From the NCBI GenBank assembly GCA_031317595.1, contig JANCMB010000001.1:1-64000 (forward strand): a DNA stretch of 64,000 bases, read 5' to 3'. Position numbers and translations under genes: made by a program. Position 1 is the stretch's first letter, and each line of letters opens with the position of its first letter. Positions 8,505 to 16,470 of the stretch are shown in pieces. The DNA is from Glutamicibacter sp. PS (GTDB taxonomy: Bacteria; Actinomycetota; Actinomycetes; Actinomycetales; Micrococcaceae). The notes under the pieces are model-generated. The model worked only from the letters and a program-made list of their open reading frames with translations. It ran no database searches and was not told where the DNA came from.

Positions 8505-9566
8505 TTAGATGGCGACGGCATGGCGCCGGTCGAACTCGAGGACTACCTCGGCGCCGCGCTGCGGTGGCTGCGTGGATGCACCGTTGAGTTCTTGGAAGAT
8601 AATGTCTGCGCCGCTGGGGGTGGAAGCGACGAAACGGGTACAGGAACCGGTGTAGACCACCTCGCGAACGGTTGCGGTCAAACTTGCCTGCTGGTCGTTG
8701 GCCGCGCGTGCGGAAGGGGCCACGCGCACATGCTCGGGTCGTAGCGAGAAGGGGCCAGGGGCGCCAAGCAGTTGGCGGGCCAGGTCGCCTTCGATGAGGT
8801 TGGTGTGTCCCAAGAAGGAGGCCACAAAGCGGGTTGCCGGACGTTCGTAGAGGTCGGCAGGGGAGCCTACCTGGTCGATGCGACCGTCGTTGAACACCGC
8901 GACGCGGTCGGAGAGCGAAAGGGCCTCTTCCTGATCGTGGGTGACGAAGACGAAGGTGATGCCGACTTCTCGTTGAATCTGTTTGAGTTCAATCTGCATT
9001 TGCTCTCGCAGTTGCTTATCCAGCGCCCCGAGCGGTTCGTCGAGCAGGAGCACCTGCGGCTTGAGGATCAGCGCGCGGGCTAAGGCCACTCGTTGGCGTT
9101 GGCCACCAGATAACTGGGAGGGCAGGCGCCGGGCTACCTGGGGGAGCCGAATCATTTCCAGCGCATCGTTGACCATCTGCTGGCGCTGTGCCCGGGGGAC
9201 CTTGCGTAGTTTCAGCCCGTATTCCACATTCTGCGCCACGTTCAGGTGCGGGAAGAGCGCATAGTCCTGAAAGACGGTGTTGACCTTGCGTTCGAAGGGT
9301 GCCTTGTCGGTCACCATTTCGCCGCCAAGCTCGATACTGCCGTCGGTGGGGCGTTCAAAGCCCGCGATCATGCGTAGCACCGTGGTCTTCCCGGAGCCGG
9401 AGGGGCCCAAGAGGGAGAAGAATTCTCCGCTGGCGATGTCGAGGTCTAAGTTCCGTACGGCGGTGAAGGCGCCGAAAGATTTTTCGATACCGCGCAACGA
9501 GATGGCGGCTTGCGCCTGTAGCGACTGCTCGGGCGGTTCTAGGGTTTGGCTGCGTGTGCCGGTCAT
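8505..9566 (-). CDS. potA: Polyamine-type ABC transporter ATPase, PotA-like
   Basis: The 353-residue ATPase has Walker A GPSGSGKT (residues 54-61), the signature [15 protein letters not shown], Walker B VLLLDEP and the H-loop FVFVTHDQEEA, followed by a C-terminal TOBE-type regulatory domain as in PotA/CysA. It is the first gene of the reverse-strand operon and lies head to head with the GntR regulator. The ATG at 9566 is preferred; frames to 9608/9611 would run into the operator. The spacing from GAGAGG to this ATG is rather long, so the start is not certain. Confidence 0.85.
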   Translation of the reverse strand: MTGTRSQTLEPPEQSLQAQAAISLRGIEKSFGAFTAVRNLDLDIASGEFFSLLGPSGSGKTTVLRMIAGFERPTDGSIELGGEMVTDKAPFERKVNTVFQDYALFPHLNVAQNVEYGLKLRKVPRAQRQQMVNDALEMIRLPQVARRLPSQLSGGQRQRVALARALILKPQVLLLDEPLGALDKQLREQMQIELKQIQREVGITFVFVTHDQEEALSLSDRVAVFNDGRIDQVGSPADLYERPATRFVASFLGHTNLIEGDLARQLLGAPGPFSLRPEHVRVAPSARAANDQQASLTATVREVVYTGSCTRFVASTPSGADIIFQELNGASTQPPQRGAEVVLEFDRRHAVAI

Positions 9567-9603
9567 GGTGTTGCACGTCCTCTCGCCGAAGTGTGATCTA
9601 GCC

Positions 9604-9642
9604 AACATCATTGTTTTCGCTTAACATATGAAAACAGATGTT
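9604..9642. promoter_or_regulatory. Probable GntR operator between the importer and its regulator
   Basis: In the divergent region a perfect inverted repeat TGTTTTC (9612-9618) / GAAAACA (9630-9636) is flanked by a second matching pair AACATC (9604-9609) / GATGTT (9637-9642). A nested palindrome of this size between a GntR gene and the operon it faces is the expected position for autoregulation and control of the transporter. Confidence 0.65.
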
Positions 9643-9724
9643 AGAGGTTATGGCTAGAGCCGGAGCGAAAAAAATGTTCGAGTGGGCTGGTCTAAAGCGG
9701 CAATATGTCGGGAAAGGAGGCAAG

Positions 9725-10510
9725 ATGAAAGTTATGGCACGAAACCCTGCGGCCCATCAACGCCAACTCAGTAGCGTCTTTGCCCCTCTGAACGACGCCA
9801 CCCGCGCCGAACAAGTGATGGAGCGAATTCTTTCCGGTATCAGCATGGGCGTGCTTACCGACGGTGACCGGCTACCCAGCGAAGCCGAAATGGCGGCCAG
9901 CATGGGAGCGTCCACCATGACCTGTCGTGACGCGCTCTCGCAGTTACGCGGCATGGGGCTAGTGGCCACGCGCAGGGGGCGCGAAGGGGGCACCTTCCTG
10001 ACCTTGCCGGTGGGTGGACGTCGCCAGCTTTTGCGGGAAAAACTCGCCACACTCTCCCGCGTGCAACTACGAGACCTCGGCATCCACTATGCCGCGATCC
10101 TTGCTGCCGCCTCCGAACTGGCAGCCGAGGGGGCCGACGACGAGGAAATTGACATTCTGCAACGCCTGCTCGACGAAGAGAGCACTTCGACCCAACTTCC
10201 CGGGGCCAAGGTGGCTAACTTCTTGCTCGAAGTGGCGGCGCTCAGCCAGTCAGCGGCACTGACCCGTGAGTACGTCAGGCTGCATAGCGGTTTTGGAGCG
10301 TTGATGTCCCTGGCCCACGAGGACGCCGCCTTCGACGACGAAGGGCTTCGTCGCTGTGCCGAACTACTGGCCGCGTTGCGCGGTGCGGATGCCGAGGCCG
10401 CGCGGGCCACGGTAATGAGCTATGTGCGCGCCGCGGTGGCCTGGCTGGTCGACTACCATGCCTCGGGAAGTTCATCATCGCACTCGCTATCCACGAAGGG
10501 CCTTCCATGA
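9725..10510 (+). CDS. GntR-family transcriptional regulator (FadR/FCD-like)
   Basis: The 261-residue protein has an N-terminal winged helix (ERILSGIS...LPSEAEMAASMGAS...RDALSQLRGMGLV) and an all-helical C-terminal effector domain of the FadR/FCD kind. The open frame begins at 9638, but a strong AAAGGAGG 4 nt upstream of the ATG at 9725 decides the start. It is divergent from the PotA-like gene and separated from it by the nested palindrome at 9604-9642, so it probably represses the importer until an amine-derived signal appears. Its stop overlaps the next start (ATGA), so it is co-translated with the Cache-domain protein. Confidence 0.8.
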   Translation: MKVMARNPAAHQRQLSSVFAPLNDATRAEQVMERILSGISMGVLTDGDRLPSEAEMAASMGASTMTCRDALSQLRGMGLVATRRGREGGTFLTLPVGGRRQLLREKLATLSRVQLRDLGIHYAAILAAASELAAEGADDEEIDILQRLLDEESTSTQLPGAKVANFLLEVAALSQSAALTREYVRLHSGFGALMSLAHEDAAFDDEGLRRCAELLAALRGADAEAARATVMSYVRAAVAWLVDYHASGSSSSHSLSTKGLP

Positions 10511-11259
10511 ATCAGAGCAACGCGCCGGCGCCCGGCTCGAATGAGCAACGCGCCGTCGAATCCTATTTTGGCGAACTCCTTGAGCACCTCGAAACACTCC
10601 GTGGCCGTCTCGAGGGGCACTTGCCTGCGCTGGGCGAACATCCTGAGTCGGAGCCTCTCGATGAGCTGGTACAGGAGAGTATTCAACAGCTACGCCAGCG
10701 TATTCGGCTGCCCCTTAGCGGTGCCGGATTCGTGGCCGTCGAAGATTATCTAGCGGACGCGCGCTGGCATATGGCGTGGTGGCAAGGGCCCGAGTTGGCT
10801 CGACGCTTGCTTGTGGCCATGGAAACCGCGGGCGACATTTACACCCGCCGTGAATGGTTCTCGATTCCCATCACCGAGCACCGGGTGCACATCGCCGGGC
10901 CCTATGTTGACTTCTTATGTACCGATGACTTCACGTTGACCTTCACCGCGCCGGTGGAAATCGCTGGGCAGGTCGTGGGCGTGGTCGGCTTTGACTTGCT
11001 CGTGGCCGACTTTGAAGAGCCGATGTCACGCGTGCTTGCACAGATCAACCCGCGGGCCACGGTCATCAACGCGCATGGCAAGGTGCTGGCCTCGGCCAGC
11101 GCCCAGCTAGCCTGTGGCGCCCGATTGGTGCGCGGCTGGGAGGGAGAAAACCTGCACGGGCATCAGTTGTCACATGCCGACGGTACGCAGCAGCGGGTGG
11201 ATATCAACGTGCTGACCGGGCTACCGCTCGCGCTGGTGACGCCCACCTCTGGGCATTGA
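10507..11259 (+). CDS. Cache-domain ligand-sensing protein, coupled to the GntR regulator
   Basis: The 250-residue protein has a helical N-terminal half (about 1-95) and a Cache/PAS-like fold afterwards, recognisable from TAGDIYTRREWFSIPI, the GPYVDFLCTDDFTLTFTAPV segment and VVGVVGFDLLVADFE. Cache domains normally sit outside the membrane and bind amines, amino acids or carboxylates, but here no signal peptide or transmembrane helix is seen and no output domain is attached. It shares an ATGA overlap with the GntR gene. The simplest reading is a soluble sensor that binds an imported amine or breakdown product and acts with the GntR protein; this is an inference from linkage. Confidence 0.65.
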   Translation: MNQSNAPAPGSNEQRAVESYFGELLEHLETLRGRLEGHLPALGEHPESEPLDELVQESIQQLRQRIRLPLSGAGFVAVEDYLADARWHMAWWQGPELARRLLVAMETAGDIYTRREWFSIPITEHRVHIAGPYVDFLCTDDFTLTFTAPVEIAGQVVGVVGFDLLVADFEEPMSRVLAQINPRATVINAHGKVLASASAQLACGARLVRGWEGENLHGHQLSHADGTQQRVDINVLTGLPLALVTPTSGH

Positions 11260-11308
11260 AAAACCGGTCTCGCAGGGCCAAGGAGGTAACGCCTGCGGGA
11301 CCGGTTTT
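11260..11308 (+). terminator. Terminator after the GntR-Cache operon
   Basis: AAAACCGGTCTCGCAGG (11260-11276) pairs with CCTGCGGGACCGGTTTT (11292-11308) through a 17-bp stem with one G-U pair and a 15-nt loop. It starts directly after the stop codon and ends in a T-run. Confidence 0.85.
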
Positions 11309-11397
11309 CTAGATCACTCGCACCTTGAGAAGGTAGTTCCACTCTAAGAGTCGAGTCTGATGATTAGCTGGAAGCTACGTGCATGATATCCGTGCTT

Positions 11398-11535
11398 TTA
11401 GTAGTTAGCCGGAGGATCAGAGGCGGGGAAGGATTCTTCCTCCCACTCATCGACCTTCTCATCGTCATGCTGATGTTGCTTGGCTTCGGCGATCTCTTCT
11501 TCGGTGGCTTCGTCATGTTCCGGTTGTTCGCTCAT
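11398..11535 (-). CDS. Small acidic conserved protein with SFPASDPPA motif
   Basis: The 45-residue protein is very rich in Glu, Asp and His and ends in EEESFPASDPPANY. A short C-terminal S-F-P-A-S-D-P-P motif recurs in many small bacterial proteins of unknown function, so this is likely a real gene rather than a chance frame. The start at 11535 is supported by a strong GGAAGGGAG ribosome site 5 nt upstream; the longer frame to 11616 is not needed. It stands alone between two rightward operons. No function is known to me. Confidence 0.7.
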   Translation of the reverse strand: MSEQPEHDEATEEEIAEAKQHQHDDEKVDEWEEESFPASDPPANY

Positions 11536-11660
11536 GACCGCTCCCTTCCATAGATGCAGTGAGCCCGGCAGGCCCGTAGTTTCAGTCTGCCCGGGTCCTC
11601 GCGCTTTGTCGAGCACTCGCGGATTTCGGCATCCGTGACCCCACGCGAAATAATCGTTCC

Positions 11661-12449
11661 ATGCCCCAGATCGTCAATCCCCACGATGGCACCGAAATCT
11701 TCTTCGACGACGACGAAGCCACCGGCGAGCCCATTCTGTACCTCCATGGCTCGGCCCTGTCGCGTTCCATCTGGCGCGGGCTGGGCTACACCAAAACACT
11801 TGGGGCGGGGCACCGCAATATTCGCATGGACCTGCGTGGCCACGGCCGTTCGGAAAAATCGCATAGCGTCGACGACTACACCATGGCCAAGGTCGGATCC
11901 GATATCTGCGCGGTGCTTGATCACCTACAGCTCGAGCAGGTACATCTCATGGGCTACTCCTTCGGTGCGCGGGCCGGACTACATTTGGCCAGTGTGCGCC
12001 CCGAGCGCCTACTCAGCCTGATCATGCTCGGCGGCACCTATCGCATCGAAGAAGGGGAGATCGACCAACTGTTCTTCCCCGGGTATCTGCAGGTGCTGCG
12101 CGATGGTGATATCGAAGGTTTCGTGCGGGGGCAGGAGCGCAACGGGCGGCTCGACCCGGCCACGCGGTTGGCCTTCATGCACAACGACCCGCTGGCGCTC
12201 GCCGCCTACTATGAAGCGGCCGAGGGATTGCAGAATCTGGATGAGGGCGACCTTGCGCGCATTCAGGTCCCGACCTTGCTCATGGTCGGCACCCGCGACA
12301 TGCCGCGCTTTGAACACAACAAAACCATGGCCCGCATCATGCCGCAGGCCCGACTGGTCGCGCTGCCCGGACGTACCCATGGGTCGACGCTCTTTCCCAT
12401 TGAGCCGGTGGTCGAGGCCGTCACGAGTTTCTGGAGCTCAAGGGCATGA
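11661..12449 (+). CDS. Alpha/beta-fold hydrolase
   Basis: The 262-residue protein has a complete alpha/beta hydrolase triad: nucleophile Ser100 in GYSFG, acid Asp213 in VGTRD and His240 in GRTHG, plus the oxyanion-hole HGS after the first strands (residues 29-31). No signal peptide is seen, so it is cytoplasmic. The substrate cannot be predicted; esters of small organic acids, lactones or similar are typical for this group. The stop overlaps the hrpB start by 4 bp (ATGA), so the two are translated together although no functional link between them is known. Confidence 0.8.
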   Translation: MPQIVNPHDGTEIFFDDDEATGEPILYLHGSALSRSIWRGLGYTKTLGAGHRNIRMDLRGHGRSEKSHSVDDYTMAKVGSDICAVLDHLQLEQVHLMGYSFGARAGLHLASVRPERLLSLIMLGGTYRIEEGEIDQLFFPGYLQVLRDGDIEGFVRGQERNGRLDPATRLAFMHNDPLALAAYYEAAEGLQNLDEGDLARIQVPTLLMVGTRDMPRFEHNKTMARIMPQARLVALPGRTHGSTLFPIEPVVEAVTSFWSSRA

Positions 12450-15004
12450 GCGAAACCTTCGATCTCGAATCGATCGCCGCCGCGCTGGCTTTTGGTAGCA
12501 GCCGCGTAGAGCTTGCCGACTATCTGGGCCAGCAGCCGGGAGCTCCGGTGATTGTGCAGGCCCCGCCGGGTTCGGGCAAGACCACCATCGTGCCGCCGGT
12601 GACCGCCGATGCGGTGGGTGCGGGCAAGGTGATCGTGACCCAGCCGCGCCGGGTGGCCGCTCGCGCCGCGGCCCGGCGGCTCAGTTCGCTAATCGGTGAG
12701 CCGCTGGGCCAGCGTGTGGGGTACGCGGTGCGCGGGGAACGGAAAGTCTCGGGCGAGACGCGCATCGAGTTTGTCACCGCGGGACTGCTTTTGCGCCGAC
12801 TGCTCGCAGACCCGGAAATGAGCGGGGTATCGGCCGTGGTGCTCGATGAGGTGCATGAGCGCTCGATCGACACGGATCTGTTGCTGGCCATGCTTGTTCA
12901 GGTGGCCGAACTGCGCGGCGACCTCACTCTCGTGGTGATGAGCGCGACGCTCGAGGCGGGTGATCTTCGGCGACTGCTCCAAGCGGCCGGTCCGGTGCGT
13001 GAGGTGCACGGGCATACGGCCCAGCACCCGGTCCAAGAACGCTTCGAGGGCTTCAGCGGTGCCAGAACCAATGACTATGGGTTGCGCACCGACTACCTAG
13101 AGCACGTAGCGAAGGTCGCGGTGCAGGAAACACGGGCCAATAATGCGCAGGACGATGTCTATGACACCCTCGTATTTGTGCCCGGCGTGCGCGAAGCCGA
13201 AACCGTCGCCGGTCGCATCGGCACCTTGGGCGGTCAGGCGCTGGTGCTCCATGGCCAAATTCCGCCCCGCGCCCAAGATGAAATTCTCAGCGAGCCCGCG
13301 GTTGGCACGCCGCCGCGGATCATTGTGGCCACGGCTATCGCCGAATCGTCGCTGACCGTTCCGCGCGTGAATCTAGTGATCGACGCAGGTTATGCCCGCG
13401 AACCGCGCCGCGACACGGTGCGTGGGGTGAGCGGCCTAATGACCGTCGTGGCCAGCCGGGCGGCGGCTACGCAACGCGCCGGACGTGCCGGACGTCTGGT
13501 GCCCGGCACCGTGGTGCGTACCCTCGATGAACGATCCTTCGCCGCCGCCGACCCGGCGACCACCGCCGAGATCCGTACCGCGGACCTCGTGCAGGCCGGG
13601 CTCTATCTGGCCGCGTGGGGGACCCCGCGCGGCGAGGGGCTTGAACTGTGGCAACAGCCCCCGGCCGAGGCCATGCGCGGCGACGAGCAGGTGCTGCGTT
13701 CCCTAGGAGCCGTCGACGCAGAGGGCAAGATCACCGCCACCGGTCGCCGAATGCTACAGATTCCAGCCGATCCACGCACGGCGCGGGCCTTGCTCGACGG
13801 GGCCGCACACTGCAGCGCGGACCGGATTGCGCGGGCAACCGCCGTGCTGACCGGTGGGTACCGGGCCGAGGGTGCGGACGCGTTGGCGCTCGCGCAGACC
13901 CTCGAGCGTGGAGATCATCGGGAGAAGAAAAGCTATGCGGCCGAAGTACGCCGTTTCGAAGCTTTGCTCAACACGTCCCAGAGCCCGAAACCTTCCTCTG
14001 GGCCGACCGAATCCACTCACGCTGGCTCGCTGAACGAGGCACTGGCAACGGTGATGATTTTGGCGTACCCGCAGTGGGTCGCCCGCCGGATGGCACCGGG
14101 GGAGTACCTGTTGGCCTCGGGCACCCGGGCCCAGCTTCCGCCGGGCAGTCCGCTGCAGCAGCACGAGTACCTCGCCGTCGGCGAAGTCCAGCGTAGCGGG
14201 CCGCGCACCCTGATCCGGCTCGCCGCGGCCACCGACCTCGAACAGGTGCTGCAACTCGAACCACAACTGCACACCCGCGACGAAAGGGCCACCTTCCGCG
14301 CCGGAAAGCTCAGTGCCCGGCGCATTGAGCGTTTTGGGGCCATCGAACTGGCCAGCCATCCGGTGCCGGTGACCAAGGAGCTGGCCGTACCGGCGGTACA
14401 GGCGGCGTTGGCGGAGCAGCGGCTCGGACTCTTCGGGGAGCAACCGCAGTTTGAGGCCTTGCGTCGTCGGCTGGCCGTGGCTCACCGCCTAGCAGGTGAG
14501 CCTTTCGGGCCGATGGACGAGTCGTCGTTGATCGCGGCGGCCGACCAGTGGCTCGGCGGTGTGCTTGAGGCGGTGGCCGGTGGCACCCCGGCGGGCAACG
14601 TCGATCTGCGCGAGGCCCTGCGCGCGCTGATCCCCTGGGAACACGCCCACGATTTCGACGAGTTGGTGCCCACCGAGCTGCAGGTGCCTTCCGGCTCGCG
14701 CATTCAGATTAGCTACCCGCCGGTCGACGAGCAGGGGCCGGCGGTGGTGGCGGTCAAGCTGCAAGAGTGCTTTTCGATGACCGAGCCGGTTCGGCTCGTC
14801 CGTGGGCAGCTACCGGTGCAGTTCCACCTGCTATCGCCGGCCGGGCGTCCCCTGGCGGTGACCGAGGACGTGCCGAGCTTTTTCTCCGGTCCGTACCGTC
14901 AGGTGCGCGCCGAAATGCGCGGACGCTATCCCAAGCATCCGTGGCCCGAGGACCCCATGAGTCACGAACCGACCAAACTCACCAACCGCCGGCTGCGCTC
15001 CTAA
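12446..15004 (+). CDS. hrpB: ATP-dependent helicase HrpB
   Basis: The 852-residue DEAH-type helicase has motif I GSGKT (residues 42-46), the DEVH box at 134-137 in place of DEAH, SAT in motif III and QRAGRAGR in motif VI, followed by helicase-associated and HrpB-specific C-terminal domains. Length and order of domains match HrpB, a superfamily 2 RNA-helicase-like protein whose cellular role is poorly defined. It is coupled to the preceding hydrolase by an ATGA overlap. Its stop codon overlaps the stop of the convergent amidase gene by 4 bp, leaving no room for a separate terminator. Confidence 0.88.
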   Translation: MSETFDLESIAAALAFGSSRVELADYLGQQPGAPVIVQAPPGSGKTTIVPPVTADAVGAGKVIVTQPRRVAARAAARRLSSLIGEPLGQRVGYAVRGERKVSGETRIEFVTAGLLLRRLLADPEMSGVSAVVLDEVHERSIDTDLLLAMLVQVAELRGDLTLVVMSATLEAGDLRRLLQAAGPVREVHGHTAQHPVQERFEGFSGARTNDYGLRTDYLEHVAKVAVQETRANNAQDDVYDTLVFVPGVREAETVAGRIGTLGGQALVLHGQIPPRAQDEILSEPAVGTPPRIIVATAIAESSLTVPRVNLVIDAGYAREPRRDTVRGVSGLMTVVASRAAATQRAGRAGRLVPGTVVRTLDERSFAAADPATTAEIRTADLVQAGLYLAAWGTPRGEGLELWQQPPAEAMRGDEQVLRSLGAVDAEGKITATGRRMLQIPADPRTARALLDGAAHCSADRIARATAVLTGGYRAEGADALALAQTLERGDHREKKSYAAEVRRFEALLNTSQSPKPSSGPTESTHAGSLNEALATVMILAYPQWVARRMAPGEYLLASGTRAQLPPGSPLQQHEYLAVGEVQRSGPRTLIRLAAATDLEQVLQLEPQLHTRDERATFRAGKLSARRIERFGAIELASHPVPVTKELAVPAVQAALAEQRLGLFGEQPQFEALRRRLAVAHRLAGEPFGPMDESSLIAAADQWLGGVLEAVAGGTPAGNVDLREALRALIPWEHAHDFDELVPTELQVPSGSRIQISYPPVDEQGPAVVAVKLQECFSMTEPVRLVRGQLPVQFHLLSPAGRPLAVTEDVPSFFSGPYRQVRAEMRGRYPKHPWPEDPMSHEPTKLTNRRLRS

Positions 15005-16056
15005 CCGCCTGCCTCGGGTACAAGCGGCAGACCAGAGCCAGATTCACCGCTCGGGGTGGGGGAGTAATCGGCCAGGAAGTCTCCGTCCTCGGGGCCCTCT
15101 AGCGGTAGTTCGGAGACGGTGGGATCGGCCGCGGTGGCCGGCGCCCCGAAAATGGCCATGGACTGTGCCTCCGCGGCGGTCTGCGGGCTAGGTCCTGGCG
15201 GCGGGGTTGGCTCGCCCAGGGCCGTGGCCATAGAGGCGCCGGTGAGATAGCCGTCGTACATCGGCAGGTGGATCGGCACATCGTTGGCATAGAACTGTTT
15301 GAAGGGGCTGGACACACCCGCGGTGCCGTAGTTGCGCACCGTGCGCGTCTGCCCGAGATCCACCATGCAGGTCAGGATTCCCGGTTCGGCCCCGGGCAGT
15401 TCGGCCCGTCGTACCCCTTCTGGGTCGACGATCAGCGACCGTCCGCGGCCTACCGGGGACGCGGTGTTAACCGAGGCCACCCAGAGCTGGTTCATCACGG
15501 CATTGCCAGTCACGATGGCCTGTTCTTGGCTGCGCTCCGAGGTCCCGGTCTGCACCATGTTGATGACCATATCCGCCCCGAGCCAGGCCAGCTGGCGGGT
15601 GTGTTCCGGGAACCAGATGTCGTAGCAGATCGAGAGGCCGATGGTGCCGTGCCCGGGGATCTCGAACACCTCAAATTCGGTGCCCGGGACCGAGGTTTCC
15701 AGCGGCCGCCACGGGAAGATCTTGCGGTAGCTGCTGACCCGGGTGCCATCGGGTGCGTACACCAGCGCGGTGTTGTAGACGGTCCCGTTGGCCCCGCGCT
15801 CGTAGATGCTGCCGGGGATCAGCCAGATCCCTAGTTCGGCGGCCATCTGGCCCAGCTGCCCGAGTTCCGGATCCGTCAGGGCGCGCGCGGCCTGATGCGG
15901 TGCCTGCTCGACGCGCGGGCCCAGGTGGAGTTCGGGGAAGACCCACAGGCGCATATGCGGCTTCAGCGGTACCTGCGCGCGGAGGAAGGCCAGAAGATCG
16001 CCGAGCACGGGATTCGGTGGGTATTGCACTAGGGCTACGCCCAACGGTTCGGTCAT
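15001..16056 (-). CDS. Carbon-nitrogen hydrolase (nitrilase/aliphatic amidase superfamily)
   Basis: The 351-residue protein has the nitrilase-superfamily triad: Glu42 in FPELH, Lys112 in YRKIFPW and Cys144 in SICYD. Such enzymes hydrolyse amides or nitriles in the cytoplasm. A C-terminal tail of about 80 residues, rich in Pro, Ala, Ser and Glu, follows the catalytic domain and looks disordered. The ATG at 16056 is chosen because GAGGAG lies 7-8 nt upstream; the TTG at 16062 is too close to it. The stop overlaps that of hrpB. Upstream, on the opposite strand, lies the candidate small RNA. Confidence 0.8.
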   Translation of the reverse strand: MTEPLGVALVQYPPNPVLGDLLAFLRAQVPLKPHMRLWVFPELHLGPRVEQAPHQAARALTDPELGQLGQMAAELGIWLIPGSIYERGANGTVYNTALVYAPDGTRVSSYRKIFPWRPLETSVPGTEFEVFEIPGHGTIGLSICYDIWFPEHTRQLAWLGADMVINMVQTGTSERSQEQAIVTGNAVMNQLWVASVNTASPVGRGRSLIVDPEGVRRAELPGAEPGILTCMVDLGQTRTVRNYGTAGVSSPFKQFYANDVPIHLPMYDGYLTGASMATALGEPTPPPGPSPQTAAEAQSMAIFGAPATAADPTVSELPLEGPEDGDFLADYSPTPSGESGSGLPLVPEAGG

Positions 16057-16319
16057 CGTCAAACTCCTCGTCTGCTGGCTTGCGCGTCCTAGTCAACACC
16101 CTAGGGCCCGCCATAGGTTGCGTCTGCGGGATATGACGCAATCGTGACAATTTTGTCGCCGGCATTGTGACGCGGATGTGGGCAGGGACGTTTTCGTCAA
16201 TCGGTCAATTATGCGATACGGTATACCAGTGGGTTGTGGTGATCTTGGGCACCGCGAGAACCCCAGTGAAGAATTCTTGGTTTTCGACGTTCGCGCCGGG
16301 AGCCAAGGGTCCGATCCGC
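16057..16319. other. Intergenic region upstream of the C-rich hairpin array
   Basis: No open frame worth calling lies here. It must hold the promoter of the leftward amidase and, if the array at 16320 is transcribed, the promoter of that RNA. Visible signals are weak: TACGGT and TATACC around 16217-16227 are possible -10 elements for the forward strand, and AAGAATTCTT (16269-16278) is a perfect 10-bp palindrome of unknown use. Confidence 0.4.
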
Positions 16320-16457
16320 CTGCGAATCCCCCAATGTCGCAGACGAATCGGGGATGGCCACGAGTCCCCCAAGATCGTGGACATCCGGCGGGTGCGCAAT
16401 CCCCCAAGTGGCGCACCCGCTGGCGATGGGCCCGTGCCGTATGGCGCGGGCCCATCG
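16320..16457 (+). ncRNA. Candidate small RNA with three C-rich-loop hairpins (6C-like)
   Basis: Three consecutive hairpins each display the octamer TCCCCCAA in the loop. Hairpin 1: CTGCGA 16320-16325 with TCGCAG 16337-16342, 11-nt loop. Hairpin 2: CCACGA 16358-16363 with TCGTGG 16375-16380, 11-nt loop. Hairpin 3: perfect 10-bp stem 16388-16397 with 16411-16420, 13-nt loop. The stems differ completely in sequence while the loops are conserved, which argues for selection on an RNA structure. A fourth hairpin of 15 bp (16424-16438 with 16443-16457, GTAT loop) would end the transcript. The plan recalls the actinobacterial 6C small RNA family (C-runs in hairpin loops that pair with G-rich mRNA sites), but with five Cs and three arms. 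Strand is assigned from that resemblance. The promoter is not identified and expression is unproven. Confidence 0.6.
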
Positions 16458-16470
16458 TCGTACCTAGCGC

